From Streptococcus peroris ATCC 700780 (GTDB taxonomy: Bacteria > Bacillota > Bacilli > Lactobacillales > Streptococcaceae): DNA of 64,000 nucleotides. Position 1 is the stretch's first letter; the number at the start of each line of letters is the position of its first letter. Position numbers and translations under genes: made by a program. The DNA is taken from NCBI RefSeq assembly GCF_000187585.1, contig NZ_GL732463.1:577606-641605 (forward strand), in the 5' to 3' direction. The notes beneath the pieces are model-generated. The model was given only the letters and a program-made list of their open reading frames with translations. It was not told the DNA's origin and did no database searches. Positions 57,508 through 64,000 of the stretch are shown here, one piece after another.

Positions 57508-57906
57508 ATGGTAGATATTCTTTACCCGATTTTTGTCATTTATTATACATCAAAGCTGAAGAAAACAGGATTACGAGTATCAAAATTTACTACATTTACT
57601 GCCTATAGTTTCTTGATGATTTCTTTAGTTCGAATTGCTTTTGGCTCACTAGCACTAATTGTTTTTAGTATACCCATTTTCGGTTTTCTATATTTTAGAG
57701 CGATAGGAGTGATTCTCTTTCACATTAGTATTATTTATGGAATGATCTTGCTTTTCTTGTCATTAACACTATTCTTAGACAGTCAAAAATCTAATCAAGA
57801 TTTTCAAATCATACAAAAGACTCCATTTTTATCTCATGTACTCATGTTAGCCTTTCATGCGCTCTTAATCTACACAGACTTAGTTCCAATTCTTTCCATT
57901 CAATGA
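57508..57906 (+). CDS. Small membrane protein of unknown function
   Basis: 132 residues with about four hydrophobic segments, starting MVDILYPIFVIYYTSKLKKTG. No family is recognised. A GGAGAG-type ribosome binding site precedes the ATG. It stands alone between the niaX promoter and the rplJ leader, with no clear terminator before the rplJ promoter. Confidence 0.6.
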   Translation: MVDILYPIFVIYYTSKLKKTGLRVSKFTTFTAYSFLMISLVRIAFGSLALIVFSIPIFGFLYFRAIGVILFHISIIYGMILLFLSLTLFLDSQKSNQDFQIIQKTPFLSHVLMLAFHALLIYTDLVPILSIQ

Positions 57907-58016
57907 TAAAATCCAAAGATGTTCTTCAAAATAGCAAAGAATAGGTGAAAATTGAGAGTGTAAAAAGAACTGAATTGTTTATTTCTTTTAAAAAAACAAA
58001 TTTTTTCAAAAAATAC

Positions 58017-58045
58017 TTGTTTTGAAATGATAGATGTGGTATACT
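58017..58045 (+). promoter_or_regulatory. Promoter of rplJ-rplL
   Basis: TTGTTT (58017-58022), 17 bases, TGG-TATACT (-10 at 58040-58045). Confidence 0.75.
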
Positions 58046-58059
58046 TATAAATGGTTTGA

Positions 58060-58215
58060 AAAAACTGCCTAAGACAGTAGGGGAGCTCGACTCATAAGAA
58101 TCCTACCGAGGACAAAACGTATCCATTATATGAAGCGTATTGTACTTTCGTGTCTAGGTTTGGGCGCGTTTTTCTTTTGGAAAAATTCCCCAAGCAAAAT
58201 AATTACGGAGGTGAA
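58060..58215 (+). promoter_or_regulatory. Ribosomal protein L10 leader RNA
   Basis: AGACAGTAGG (58072-58081) faces CCTACCGAGG (58102-58111), the hallmark kink-turn hairpin bound by the L10-L12 complex in Firmicutes for autoregulation. A T-rich segment after GCGCG (58159-58170) may belong to an attenuator. The ribosome binding site GGAGGTG of rplJ follows at 58207-58213. Confidence 0.88.
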
Positions 58216-58222
58216 CACACTA

Positions 58223-58726
58223 ATGAGTAGTGAAGCAATTATTGCTAAGAAAGCGGAATTAGTAGACGTAGTAGCTGAAAAAATGAAAGCTGCTGCATCA
58301 ATCGTCGTTGTAGACTCTCGTGGTTTGACAGTTGAACAAGATACAGTTCTTCGTCGCGAGCTTCGTGGAAGCGAAGTTGAGTTTAAAGTGATTAAAAACT
58401 CAATCTTACGTCGTGCAGCTGAAAAGGCTGGTCTTGAAGATCTTGCATCTGTTTTTGTTGGACCATCTGCAGTAGCATTTTCTAACGAAGATGTTATCGC
58501 ACCAGCGAAAATCTTAAACGACTTTGCTAAAGACGCTGACGCACTTGAAATCAAAGGTGGTGCAATCGAAGGCGCTGTCGCATCAAAAGAAGAAATTGTT
58601 GCTCTTGCAAGTCTTCCAAGTCGCGAAGGACTTCTTTCTATGCTCCTTTCTGTACTTCAAGCGCCAGTGCGCAACGTTGCTCTTGCAGTCAAAGCGGTTG
58701 CAGACAACAAAGAAGACGCAGCTTAA
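58223..58726 (+). CDS. rplJ: 50S ribosomal protein L10
   Basis: 167 residues starting [20 protein letters not shown], with the rRNA-binding segment ([19 protein letters not shown]) and a C-terminal helix that binds L7/L12 dimers. Forms the base of the ribosomal stalk. ATG at 58223 is 9 bases after GGAGGTG; upstream in-frame codons lie in the L10 leader and are not coding. Confidence 0.97.
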   Translation: MSSEAIIAKKAELVDVVAEKMKAAASIVVVDSRGLTVEQDTVLRRELRGSEVEFKVIKNSILRRAAEKAGLEDLASVFVGPSAVAFSNEDVIAPAKILNDFAKDADALEIKGGAIEGAVASKEEIVALASLPSREGLLSMLLSVLQAPVRNVALAVKAVADNKEDAA

Positions 58727-58732
58727 TCTTAA

Positions 58733-58747
58733 GCTACGCAACGTAGC
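58733..58747 (+). other. Small hairpin between rplJ and rplL
   Basis: GCTACG (58733-58738) pairs with CGTAGC (58742-58747) with a 3-base loop. It lacks a T-run, so it is more likely an mRNA-processing or attenuation element that adjusts rplL levels than a terminator. Confidence 0.4.
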
Positions 58748-58801
58748 CTAGCTACAAAAAATATAAAAATTAAAATTTAAACTTATTTGGAGGAAATAAC
58801 A

Positions 58802-59170
58802 ATGGCATTGAACATTGAAAACATTATTGCTGAAATTAAAGAAGCTTCAATCCTTGAATTGAACGACCTTGTAAAAGCTATCGAAGAAGAATTTGGTGTA
58901 ACTGCAGCTGCTCCTGTAGCTGTTGCTGCAGCTGGTGCTGCTGACGCTGGTGCTGCTAAAGACTCATTCGACATCGAATTGACAGCTGCTGGTGACAAAA
59001 AAGTTGGCGTTATCAAAGTTGTACGTGAAATCACAGGTCTTGGACTTAAAGAAGCTAAAGAACTTGTTGATGGTGCACCAGGTGTCATCAAAGAAGGTGT
59101 TCCAGCTGCTGAAGCTGAAGAACTTAAAGCTAAATTGGAAGAAGCTGGAGCTTCAGTTACTCTTAAATAA
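58802..59170 (+). CDS. rplL: 50S ribosomal protein L7/L12
   Basis: 122 residues: N-terminal dimerisation domain ([20 protein letters not shown]), Ala/Gly-rich hinge (about 37-52) and the C-terminal factor-binding domain with [20 protein letters not shown]. Present in several copies on the ribosomal stalk and recruits translation factors. The strong GGAGG site fits its high synthesis; ATG at 58802. Confidence 0.98.
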   Translation: MALNIENIIAEIKEASILELNDLVKAIEEEFGVTAAAPVAVAAAGAADAGAAKDSFDIELTAAGDKKVGVIKVVREITGLGLKEAKELVDGAPGVIKEGVPAAEAEELKAKLEEAGASVTLK

Positions 59171-59205
59171 TAGAGCGACTACATTTGTAGCTTAAAAACA
59201 TGATT

Positions 59206-59240
59206 AAACCGCTATTCTTAGAACTAGCGGTTTTTCTTTT
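59206..59240 (+). terminator. Terminator of rplJ-rplL
   Basis: AAACCGCTA pairs with TAGCGGTTT (59206-59214 / 59225-59233), then TTTCTTTTT. Confidence 0.88.
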
Positions 59241-59324
59241 TGTTTGAGAAGGGGCAAAAAAGGGGCAAAAATAGTGATGCTTTTCAAACTTTGAATCATT
59301 TATTTATGATTCCTTATGAAAAAA

Positions 59325-59353
59325 TTTACTTTTTAATCTCATTTTGTTATAAT
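59325..59353 (+). promoter_or_regulatory. Promoter of the glycine T-box operon
   Basis: TTTACT (59325-59330), 17 bases, TATAAT (59348-59353) with an extended TG. Confidence 0.85.
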
Positions 59354-59357
59354 AGAA

Positions 59358-59560
59358 ATCAAGAAAGAATATCTTATCAGTAAATCCTAAGCGAGCCTGA
59401 GATAGTGAGAGTCAGGTGATTGAGAGATAAGTGTGGCGCTTTCTGTAGTATTTTCAAAAACAATGAAGTAATAAATTAGGGTGGAACCGCGTTTCTGACG
59501 CCCCTAGGTTAAATCAACCTAGGATTGTCGGATGCGGTTCTTTCGCTTATTCAGTCTATT
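59358..59560 (+). promoter_or_regulatory. T-box riboswitch, glycine specific
   Basis: Stem I pairs AGAAAG with CTTTCT and CTTATC with GATAAG; the specifier loop between them contains GGC (59435-59437), a Gly codon. The T-box GGGTGGAACCGCG follows at about 59478-59490 with the antiterminator TAGGG/CCCTA. The competing terminator uses GAACCGC with GCGGTTC around an inner CCTAGGTT / AACCTAGG stem. Uncharged tRNA-Gly should turn on the 59581 gene, glyQ and glyS together. Confidence 0.93.
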
Positions 59561-59580
59561 ATGTGAAAGAAAGGAGAGAC

Positions 59581-60342
59581 GTGGAAAACCTTTATCTTGT
59601 AAAAGACGATAGTCAACTAGCTGCATTTCGTGATTTTGTAGTAAGAAATACTGAAAAGTTGAAAGATTATCAATCTTTTTTAAAGAATGAACTTGCAGTC
59701 TGTGATTTACCGCAAGCTGTTATTTGGTCAAGTTTTAATGCTGCTACACAGATTATTAGGGAAAGTGCTGTTCCAGCCTATACAAATAATAGACGAATGG
59801 TTATGACGCCTGATTTAGCTGTTTGGAAAGAGTTGTATTTGTATCAGTTGCTGGACTACGAGTGTTCTCAGCAAACTCAAGCAATAGAAAGTCACTATCA
59901 TTCTTTATCTGAAAATTTCCTCTTGCAGATTGTAGGACATGAGTTAGCTCATTGGTCGGAGTATTTTTTAGATGATTTTGATGGTTATGACTCTTATATC
60001 TGGTTCGAAGAGGGAATGGTTGAATATATTAGTCGCAAGTATTTCTTGACAGAAGAGGAATTTCAAGCGGAAAAAATTTGTAATCAGTCTCTTGTAGAAC
60101 TTTTTCAGAAGAAATATGGTTGGCATTCATTGAATGATTTTGGTTCTTCGACTTATGATAAGAGCTATGCAAGTATTTTTTACGAATACTGGCGTAGTTT
60201 TTTGACAATAGATAAGTTGGTAGAAAATCTAGGTAGTGTACAAGCGGTCTTCGATTCTTATCATTTATGGGCAAATACAGATAAAACTCTTCCCTTGTTA
60301 AATTGGTTTGTTCAGCAGAAATTAATTGAAAAAGAAATATAA
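59581..60342 (+). CDS. Predicted gluzincin-type metallopeptidase in the glycine T-box operon
   Basis: 253 residues starting at GTG 59581 after AAAGGAG. It contains HELAH (H120, E121, H124) and, about 20 residues on, WFEEGMVEYIS (E143/E144), which together make the zinc site of gluzincin peptidases of the peptidase-MA-like type. No signal peptide or membrane segment, so it should be cytosolic. No named family is recognised. It lies between the glycine T-box and glyQ with an 18-base gap, so its level should rise when tRNA-Gly is uncharged. Protease function is inferred from the motif. Confidence 0.72.
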   Translation: MENLYLVKDDSQLAAFRDFVVRNTEKLKDYQSFLKNELAVCDLPQAVIWSSFNAATQIIRESAVPAYTNNRRMVMTPDLAVWKELYLYQLLDYECSQQTQAIESHYHSLSENFLLQIVGHELAHWSEYFLDDFDGYDSYIWFEEGMVEYISRKYFLTEEEFQAEKICNQSLVELFQKKYGWHSLNDFGSSTYDKSYASIFYEYWRSFLTIDKLVENLGSVQAVFDSYHLWANTDKTLPLLNWFVQQKLIEKEI

Positions 60343-60360
60343 AAACTAAAGGAGTAAACA

Positions 60361-61278
60361 ATGTCTAAAAAATTGACTTTCCAGGAAATCATCCTTACTT
60401 TGCAACAATACTGGAATGACCAGGGTTGTATGCTGATGCAGGCTTATGATAATGAAAAGGGTGCAGGAACCATGAGTCCTTATACTTTCCTTCGTGCCAT
60501 TGGTCCTGAACCATGGAACGCAGCCTATGTAGAGCCATCACGTCGTCCAGCGGACGGTCGTTACGGAGAAAACCCAAACCGCCTCTACCAACACCACCAA
60601 TTCCAAGTGGTTATGAAACCATCACCATCAAACATTCAAGAACTCTACCTTGAGTCATTGGAAAAATTGGGTATCAATCCTTTGGAACACGATATTCGTT
60701 TTGTTGAAGACAACTGGGAAAACCCATCAACTGGTTCAGCTGGCCTTGGTTGGGAAGTTTGGTTGGACGGTATGGAAATCACTCAGTTCACCTATTTCCA
60801 ACAAGTCGGTGGTTTGGCAACTGGTCCGGTAACTTCTGAGGTCACTTACGGTTTGGAACGTTTGGCTTCTTACATCCAAGAAGTAGATTCAGTTTATGAT
60901 ATCGAGTGGGCTCCAGGAGTTAAATACGGAGAAATCTTCCTTCAGCCAGAATATGAGCATTCAAAATACAGCTTTGAAGTTTCTGATCAAGATATGCTTC
61001 TTGAAAACTTCGAAAAATTTGAAAAAGAAGCTGGACGTGCCTTGGAATTAGGCCTTGTGCACCCAGCCTATGACTACGTTTTGAAATGTTCACACACCTT
61101 CAACTTGCTTGATGCTCGTGGAGCGGTATCCGTTACAGAACGTGCCGGTTACATTGCCCGCATCCGTAACTTGGCCCGTGTAGTAGCTAAAACTTTCGTT
61201 GCAGAACGCAAGAAACTTGGTTACCCACTTCTCGACGAAGCTACACGCGCTAAACTCCTAGCAGAAGAGGAAGAATAG
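60361..61278 (+). CDS. glyQ: Glycyl-tRNA synthetase alpha subunit
   Basis: 305 residues of the bacterial alpha2-beta2 enzyme. Class II catalytic motifs are seen in [37 protein letters not shown] and [10 protein letters not shown]. Carries the active site for glycine activation; needs GlyS for tRNA binding. AAAGGAG precedes the ATG. It is separated from glyS by 216 bases that hold a structured element, which is unusual for a two-subunit enzyme. Confidence 0.98.
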   Translation: MSKKLTFQEIILTLQQYWNDQGCMLMQAYDNEKGAGTMSPYTFLRAIGPEPWNAAYVEPSRRPADGRYGENPNRLYQHHQFQVVMKPSPSNIQELYLESLEKLGINPLEHDIRFVEDNWENPSTGSAGLGWEVWLDGMEITQFTYFQQVGGLATGPVTSEVTYGLERLASYIQEVDSVYDIEWAPGVKYGEIFLQPEYEHSKYSFEVSDQDMLLENFEKFEKEAGRALELGLVHPAYDYVLKCSHTFNLLDARGAVSVTERAGYIARIRNLARVVAKTFVAERKKLGYPLLDEATRAKLLAEEEE

Positions 61279-61308
61279 ACAGAATTACGGGAATAAATGA
61301 CTGAAAGT

Positions 61309-61460
61309 CGACCGTAGGTCGCTAAATAAAACAAGACCGCTGTAGTGAAAGTCGGATAAGAAGTTTCTTATCCGATTGGGGAACTGACGAGACTTAAGGC
61401 TTGGCAGTTAGCAATGAAACCGAAGGTTTGCTTGCGTCCCCCACTACTAAAGGTCTTGTT
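61309..61460 (+). ncRNA. Multi-helix structured RNA-like element between glyQ and glyS
   Basis: Nested pairings are visible: AACAAGACC (61330-61338) with GGTCTTGTT (61452-61460); GTAGTG (61342-61347) with CACTAC (61442-61447); GGGGA (61378-61382) with TCCCC (61437-61441). Inside are a perfect 8-bp hairpin CGGATAAG / CTTATCCG (61353-61374), AACTG / CAGTT (61382-61409) and AAACC / GGTTT (61417-61429) extended by GCAA / TTGC. A small hairpin CGACC / GGTCG (61309-61321) precedes it. No open frame and no T-box motif. It could be a regulatory RNA, a processing element or a small mobile palindrome. Not recognised. Confidence 0.55.
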
Positions 61461-61494
61461 GAAGAAAATTAATTGATTGTGTAAAGGAAAAAAC

Positions 61495-63531
61495 ATGACA
61501 AAAAACTTATTAGTAGAATTAGGACTTGAAGAGTTACCAGCCTACGTTGTCACACCAAGTGAAAAACAACTGGGTGAAAAAATGGCAGCCTTTTTGGACG
61601 AAAACCGCCTTTCATACGAAGGAATTCAAACTTTCTCAACTCCACGACGTTTGGCTATTCGTGTACTTGGTTTGGCAGAGCAGCAAACAGATTTGACTGA
61701 AGATTTTAAAGGACCTTCTAAGAAAATCGCCTTGGATGCAGATGGGAACTTCTCTAAAGCTGCCCAAGGATTTGTCCGAGGAAAAGGCTTGACAGTTGAT
61801 GATATTGAATTCCGTGAAATTAAAGGTGAAGAATATGTCTACGTGACAAAACATGAAGCTGGGAAACCTGCTAAGGAAGTATTGACAGGAATTCCAGAAG
61901 TGTTGGCAAGCCTAAGCTTCCCGGTTAGCATGCACTGGGCAAACAATACCTTTGAATACATTCGTCCAGTCCACACTTTAATAGTCCTTTTGGATGATGA
62001 AGCTCTTGACCTAGATTTCTTAGATATTCATTCAGGCAGAGTCAGCCGTGGACATCGTTTCCTTGGACATGAAGTTGAGATTCGTCATGCTGATAGTTAT
62101 GAAGAAGACCTGCGTAAAGTCTATGTAATTGCTGACAGTATTGAACGCGAAAACATGATTCGTGAACAAATCAAGGCTATTGAAGTAGAACAAGGTGTTC
62201 AAGTTCAGGTTGATGAGGGACTTTTAAATGAAGTTCTGAATCTGGTTGAATATCCAACCGCCTTTATTGGCAATTTTGATCCTAAGTACCTAGAAGTTCC
62301 AGAAGAAGTTTTGGTTACTTCAATGGAAACTCATCAACGCTATTTTGTAGTCCGTGATCTTGAAGGAAATCTAAAACCAAACTTTATTTCTGTCCGTAAT
62401 GGAAACGCTGAACACTTGGAAAATGTTATCCGAGGGAATGAGAAAGTCTTGGTGGCACGTCTCGAAGATGGAGAATTCTTCTGGCGTGAAGACCAAAAAT
62501 TAAAAATTGAAGATTTGGTAGCCAAATTATCACACGTAACCTTCCATGAAAAGATTGGTTCATTACGTGAACACATGATTCGTTCTGGGCAAATTGCTAT
62601 TCTATTAGCAGAAAAAGCTGGTTTATCAGTTGATGAAACTGTCGACCTTGCTCGTGCTGCAGCTATTTATAAGTTTGACCTCTTGACTGGTATGGTTGGT
62701 GAGTTTGATGAGCTTCAAGGGGTCATGGGCGAGAAGTATGCTCTTCTTGCTGGTGAGAATGCGAGAGTGGCGCAAGCTATTCGTGAACACTATCTTCCAG
62801 ATTCAGCCGACGGTGCTCTTCCTGAGTCAAAAGTCGGCGCTATTCTTGCACTAGCTGATAAATTAGATACTCTCTTATCTTTCTTCTCTGTTGGCTTGAT
62901 TCCATCTGGTTCAAACGACCCATATGCCCTTCGTCGTGCGACTCAGGGGATTGTTCGTATCTTAGAAGACTTTGGATGGAAGATTCCAATGGACGAATTG
63001 ATTGCGAGCCTTTATGCTTTATCATTTGATAGTTTGACCTATGATAATCAAGAAGAAGTGCTTAACTTCATCAAAGCTCGAGTTGATAAGATGATGGGTT
63101 CTACTGCAAAAGATATTAAAGAAGCTGTTCTAGCAAGTTCAAACTTTGTCGTTTCAGATATGATTGAAGCAGCAGAAGCCTTAACTGAAGCTGCAAAAAC
63201 TGAAGATTACAAATCATCAGTTGAATCTCTATCTCGTGCCTTTAACCTAGCAGAAAAGGCAGAAGGATCGGTCAAAGTTGATGCCAGTCTCTTTGAAAAT
63301 GAACAAGAAAAAGAACTAGCTCAAGAGGTAGAAAGTCTAGAATTAAAAGGTTCAGCTAGTGATAAAGTAGCGCAATTATTTGCTCTTAGTCCAGTTATTG
63401 ATGCATTCTTTGACAATACAATGGTTATGGCAGAGGATGTTGATGTTAAGAATAATCGTCTAGCTATTCTGGTTGAACTAGTTAATAAAGCCAAAACAGT
63501 TGCTACTTTTAATCTTCTTAATACAAAATAG
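61495..63531 (+). CDS. glyS: Glycyl-tRNA synthetase beta subunit
   Basis: 678 residues starting [19 protein letters not shown]. It binds tRNA-Gly; the HD-like region and C-terminal anticodon-binding domain are typical ([32 protein letters not shown]). ATG at 61495 follows AAAGG; the upstream in-frame ATG at 61477 lacks a good site. It is followed 29 bases later by the DUF896 gene. Confidence 0.97.
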   Translation: MTKNLLVELGLEELPAYVVTPSEKQLGEKMAAFLDENRLSYEGIQTFSTPRRLAIRVLGLAEQQTDLTEDFKGPSKKIALDADGNFSKAAQGFVRGKGLTVDDIEFREIKGEEYVYVTKHEAGKPAKEVLTGIPEVLASLSFPVSMHWANNTFEYIRPVHTLIVLLDDEALDLDFLDIHSGRVSRGHRFLGHEVEIRHADSYEEDLRKVYVIADSIERENMIREQIKAIEVEQGVQVQVDEGLLNEVLNLVEYPTAFIGNFDPKYLEVPEEVLVTSMETHQRYFVVRDLEGNLKPNFISVRNGNAEHLENVIRGNEKVLVARLEDGEFFWREDQKLKIEDLVAKLSHVTFHEKIGSLREHMIRSGQIAILLAEKAGLSVDETVDLARAAAIYKFDLLTGMVGEFDELQGVMGEKYALLAGENARVAQAIREHYLPDSADGALPESKVGAILALADKLDTLLSFFSVGLIPSGSNDPYALRRATQGIVRILEDFGWKIPMDELIASLYALSFDSLTYDNQEEVLNFIKARVDKMMGSTAKDIKEAVLASSNFVVSDMIEAAEALTEAAKTEDYKSSVESLSRAFNLAEKAEGSVKVDASLFENEQEKELAQEVESLELKGSASDKVAQLFALSPVIDAFFDNTMVMAEDVDVKNNRLAILVELVNKAKTVATFNLLNTK

Positions 63532-63560
63532 AAATTAAAGAGTTAATTGGAGATATAAAT

Positions 63561-63818
63561 ATGACACCAGAAAAAATCGCTCGTATTAATGAGCTTGCTA
63601 AAAAGAAAAAAGAAGTTGGCTTAACACCGGAAGAATTGGTTGAACAAGCTAAACTTCGTGAAGAATATATAGAAGGATATCGTCGTTCAGTTCGTCACCA
63701 CATTGAAGGCATCAAAATCGTAGATGAAGATGGAAATGATGTGACTCCTGAAAAACTTCGTCAAGTGCAACGTGAAAAAGGCTTGCATGGTCGAAGTCTT
63801 GATGATCCAAATTCATAA
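63561..63818 (+). CDS. DUF896 / UPF0291 (YnzC-like) protein
   Basis: 85 residues starting [20 protein letters not shown], with [21 protein letters not shown] and a charged C-terminus, the full pattern of the DUF896 family. The fold in Bacillus is a short helical hairpin; function is unknown. It is the last gene of the glycine operon, before a strong terminator. Confidence 0.92.
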   Translation: MTPEKIARINELAKKKKEVGLTPEELVEQAKLREEYIEGYRRSVRHHIEGIKIVDEDGNDVTPEKLRQVQREKGLHGRSLDDPNS

Positions 63819-63826
63819 GCTAAATA

Positions 63827-63860
63827 AAACCTCGGTTAGCACATACTAACCGAGGTTTTT
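63827..63860 (+). terminator. Terminator of the glycine operon
   Basis: Perfect 13-bp stem AAACCTCGGTTAG (63827-63839) / CTAACCGAGGTTT (63846-63858), then T-rich. Confidence 0.93.
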
Positions 63861-63867
63861 GTATTGA

Positions 63868-63890
63868 AAAAGGAACCAAATGGTTCCTTT
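63868..63890 (-). terminator. Terminator of the 63897 minus-strand gene
   Basis: On the minus strand AAAGGAACCA pairs with TGGTTCCTTT and continues into TTTTTC. Confidence 0.78.
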
Positions 63891-63896
63891 ATAGTA

Positions 63897-64000
63897 TTAG
63901 TTACTTGCACCAGAAGTAGCATCAGCAGCTCCGTGGCCACCATCACCATGCCCACCGGCATCAGATGCGCCTGAAGTAGCATCTGCGTTACCGTGACCGC
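63897..64000 (-). CDS. C-terminal end of a Gly/His/Asp-rich repeat protein
   Basis: On the minus strand an open frame enters from the window edge and stops at 63899-63897 (TAA). It encodes GHGNADATSGASDAGGHGDGGHG followed by AADATSGASN, that is two copies of ADATSGAS separated by His/Gly/Asp-rich linkers. The repetition and the terminator right after the stop support a real gene. Most of the protein lies outside the window, so function is unknown; the histidines could bind metal ions, which is inference only. Confidence 0.65.
   Translation of the reverse strand, partial: GHGNADATSGASDAGGHGDGGHGAADATSGASN

Noticed and set aside
58130..58222. N-terminal extension of rplJ from an upstream ATG
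   Set aside because: These bases form the L10 leader RNA, and the real start has GGAGGTG in front of it and gives the known L10 N-terminus.

Overview
The window looks like a chromosomal segment of a Mitis-group Streptococcus (S. mitis / oralis / infantis / pneumoniae clade). Evidence: low GC content, strong AAGGAG-type ribosome binding sites, extended -10 promoters, LPXTG surface proteins, a teichoic-acid phosphorylcholine esterase with a long choline-binding domain, and blocks of genes in streptococcal order (hprK-lgt, pstSCAB-phoU, cpsY-lspA-rluD, rnc-smc, ftsY, glnQ). It is probably not S. pneumoniae itself: pce lies beside rpsU/hprK rather than beside rluD (its pneumococcal place as I recall it), and potABCD is reduced to a scar. 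No rRNA, tRNA, CRISPR array, prophage or intact insertion sequence was found.

Layout. 1-5.7 kb: a surface block with the end of an LPXTG protein, rpsU, a second LPXTG protein with Thr-rich stalks, and a 909-residue choline-binding esterase. 5.7-14.5 kb: hprK-lgt and two small envelope proteins, then hemW, acyl-ACP thioesterase, a NagD-like phosphatase, a membrane protein, spx, UPF0223, an inositol-monophosphatase-family protein and an rRNA methyltransferase. 14.5-19.6 kb: the phosphate-uptake operon pstS-C-A-B-B-phoU. 19.7-25.2 kb: an orphan amino-acid binding lipoprotein, a MocR-type regulator divergent from acetolactate decarboxylase, a YhfC-type membrane protein, murB, a structured RNA-like element and the potA'/potD' deletion scar. 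25.2-35.3 kb: a T-box-controlled alaS unit, gdhA, pyrD, holA, sodA, cpsY-lspA-rluD. 35.4-47.3 kb: ylxM-ffh (minus), rnc-smc, a TRIC-like membrane protein, an AT-rich HD/NUDIX patch, two Cof phosphatases and ftsY. 47.3-57.9 kb: zwf, the glutamine-type transporter, uvrB, a GNAT enzyme, a flavodoxin-fold oxidoreductase, a small membrane-protein cluster containing a decayed duplicate, mutX and niaX-niaR. 58-64 kb: rplJ-rplL with an L10 leader, a T-box-controlled glycyl-tRNA synthetase unit that carries a metallopeptidase-like gene and a second structured element, a DUF896 gene, and the C-terminal end of a Gly/His/Asp-rich protein.

The genes are mostly core: protein synthesis and targeting (alaS, glyQS, rplJL, rpsU, ffh, ylxM, ftsY), envelope (murB, lgt, lspA, pce), nutrient uptake (pst, gln, niaX) and carbon/nitrogen flow (hprK, zwf, gdhA, alsD). 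The less ordinary parts are two multi-helix RNA-like elements (24.5 and 61.3 kb), a predicted gluzincin protease inside the glycine T-box operon, the pot deletion, two apparently leaderless genes (hemW, ylxM), and a PstB paralog with Arg in the H-loop.
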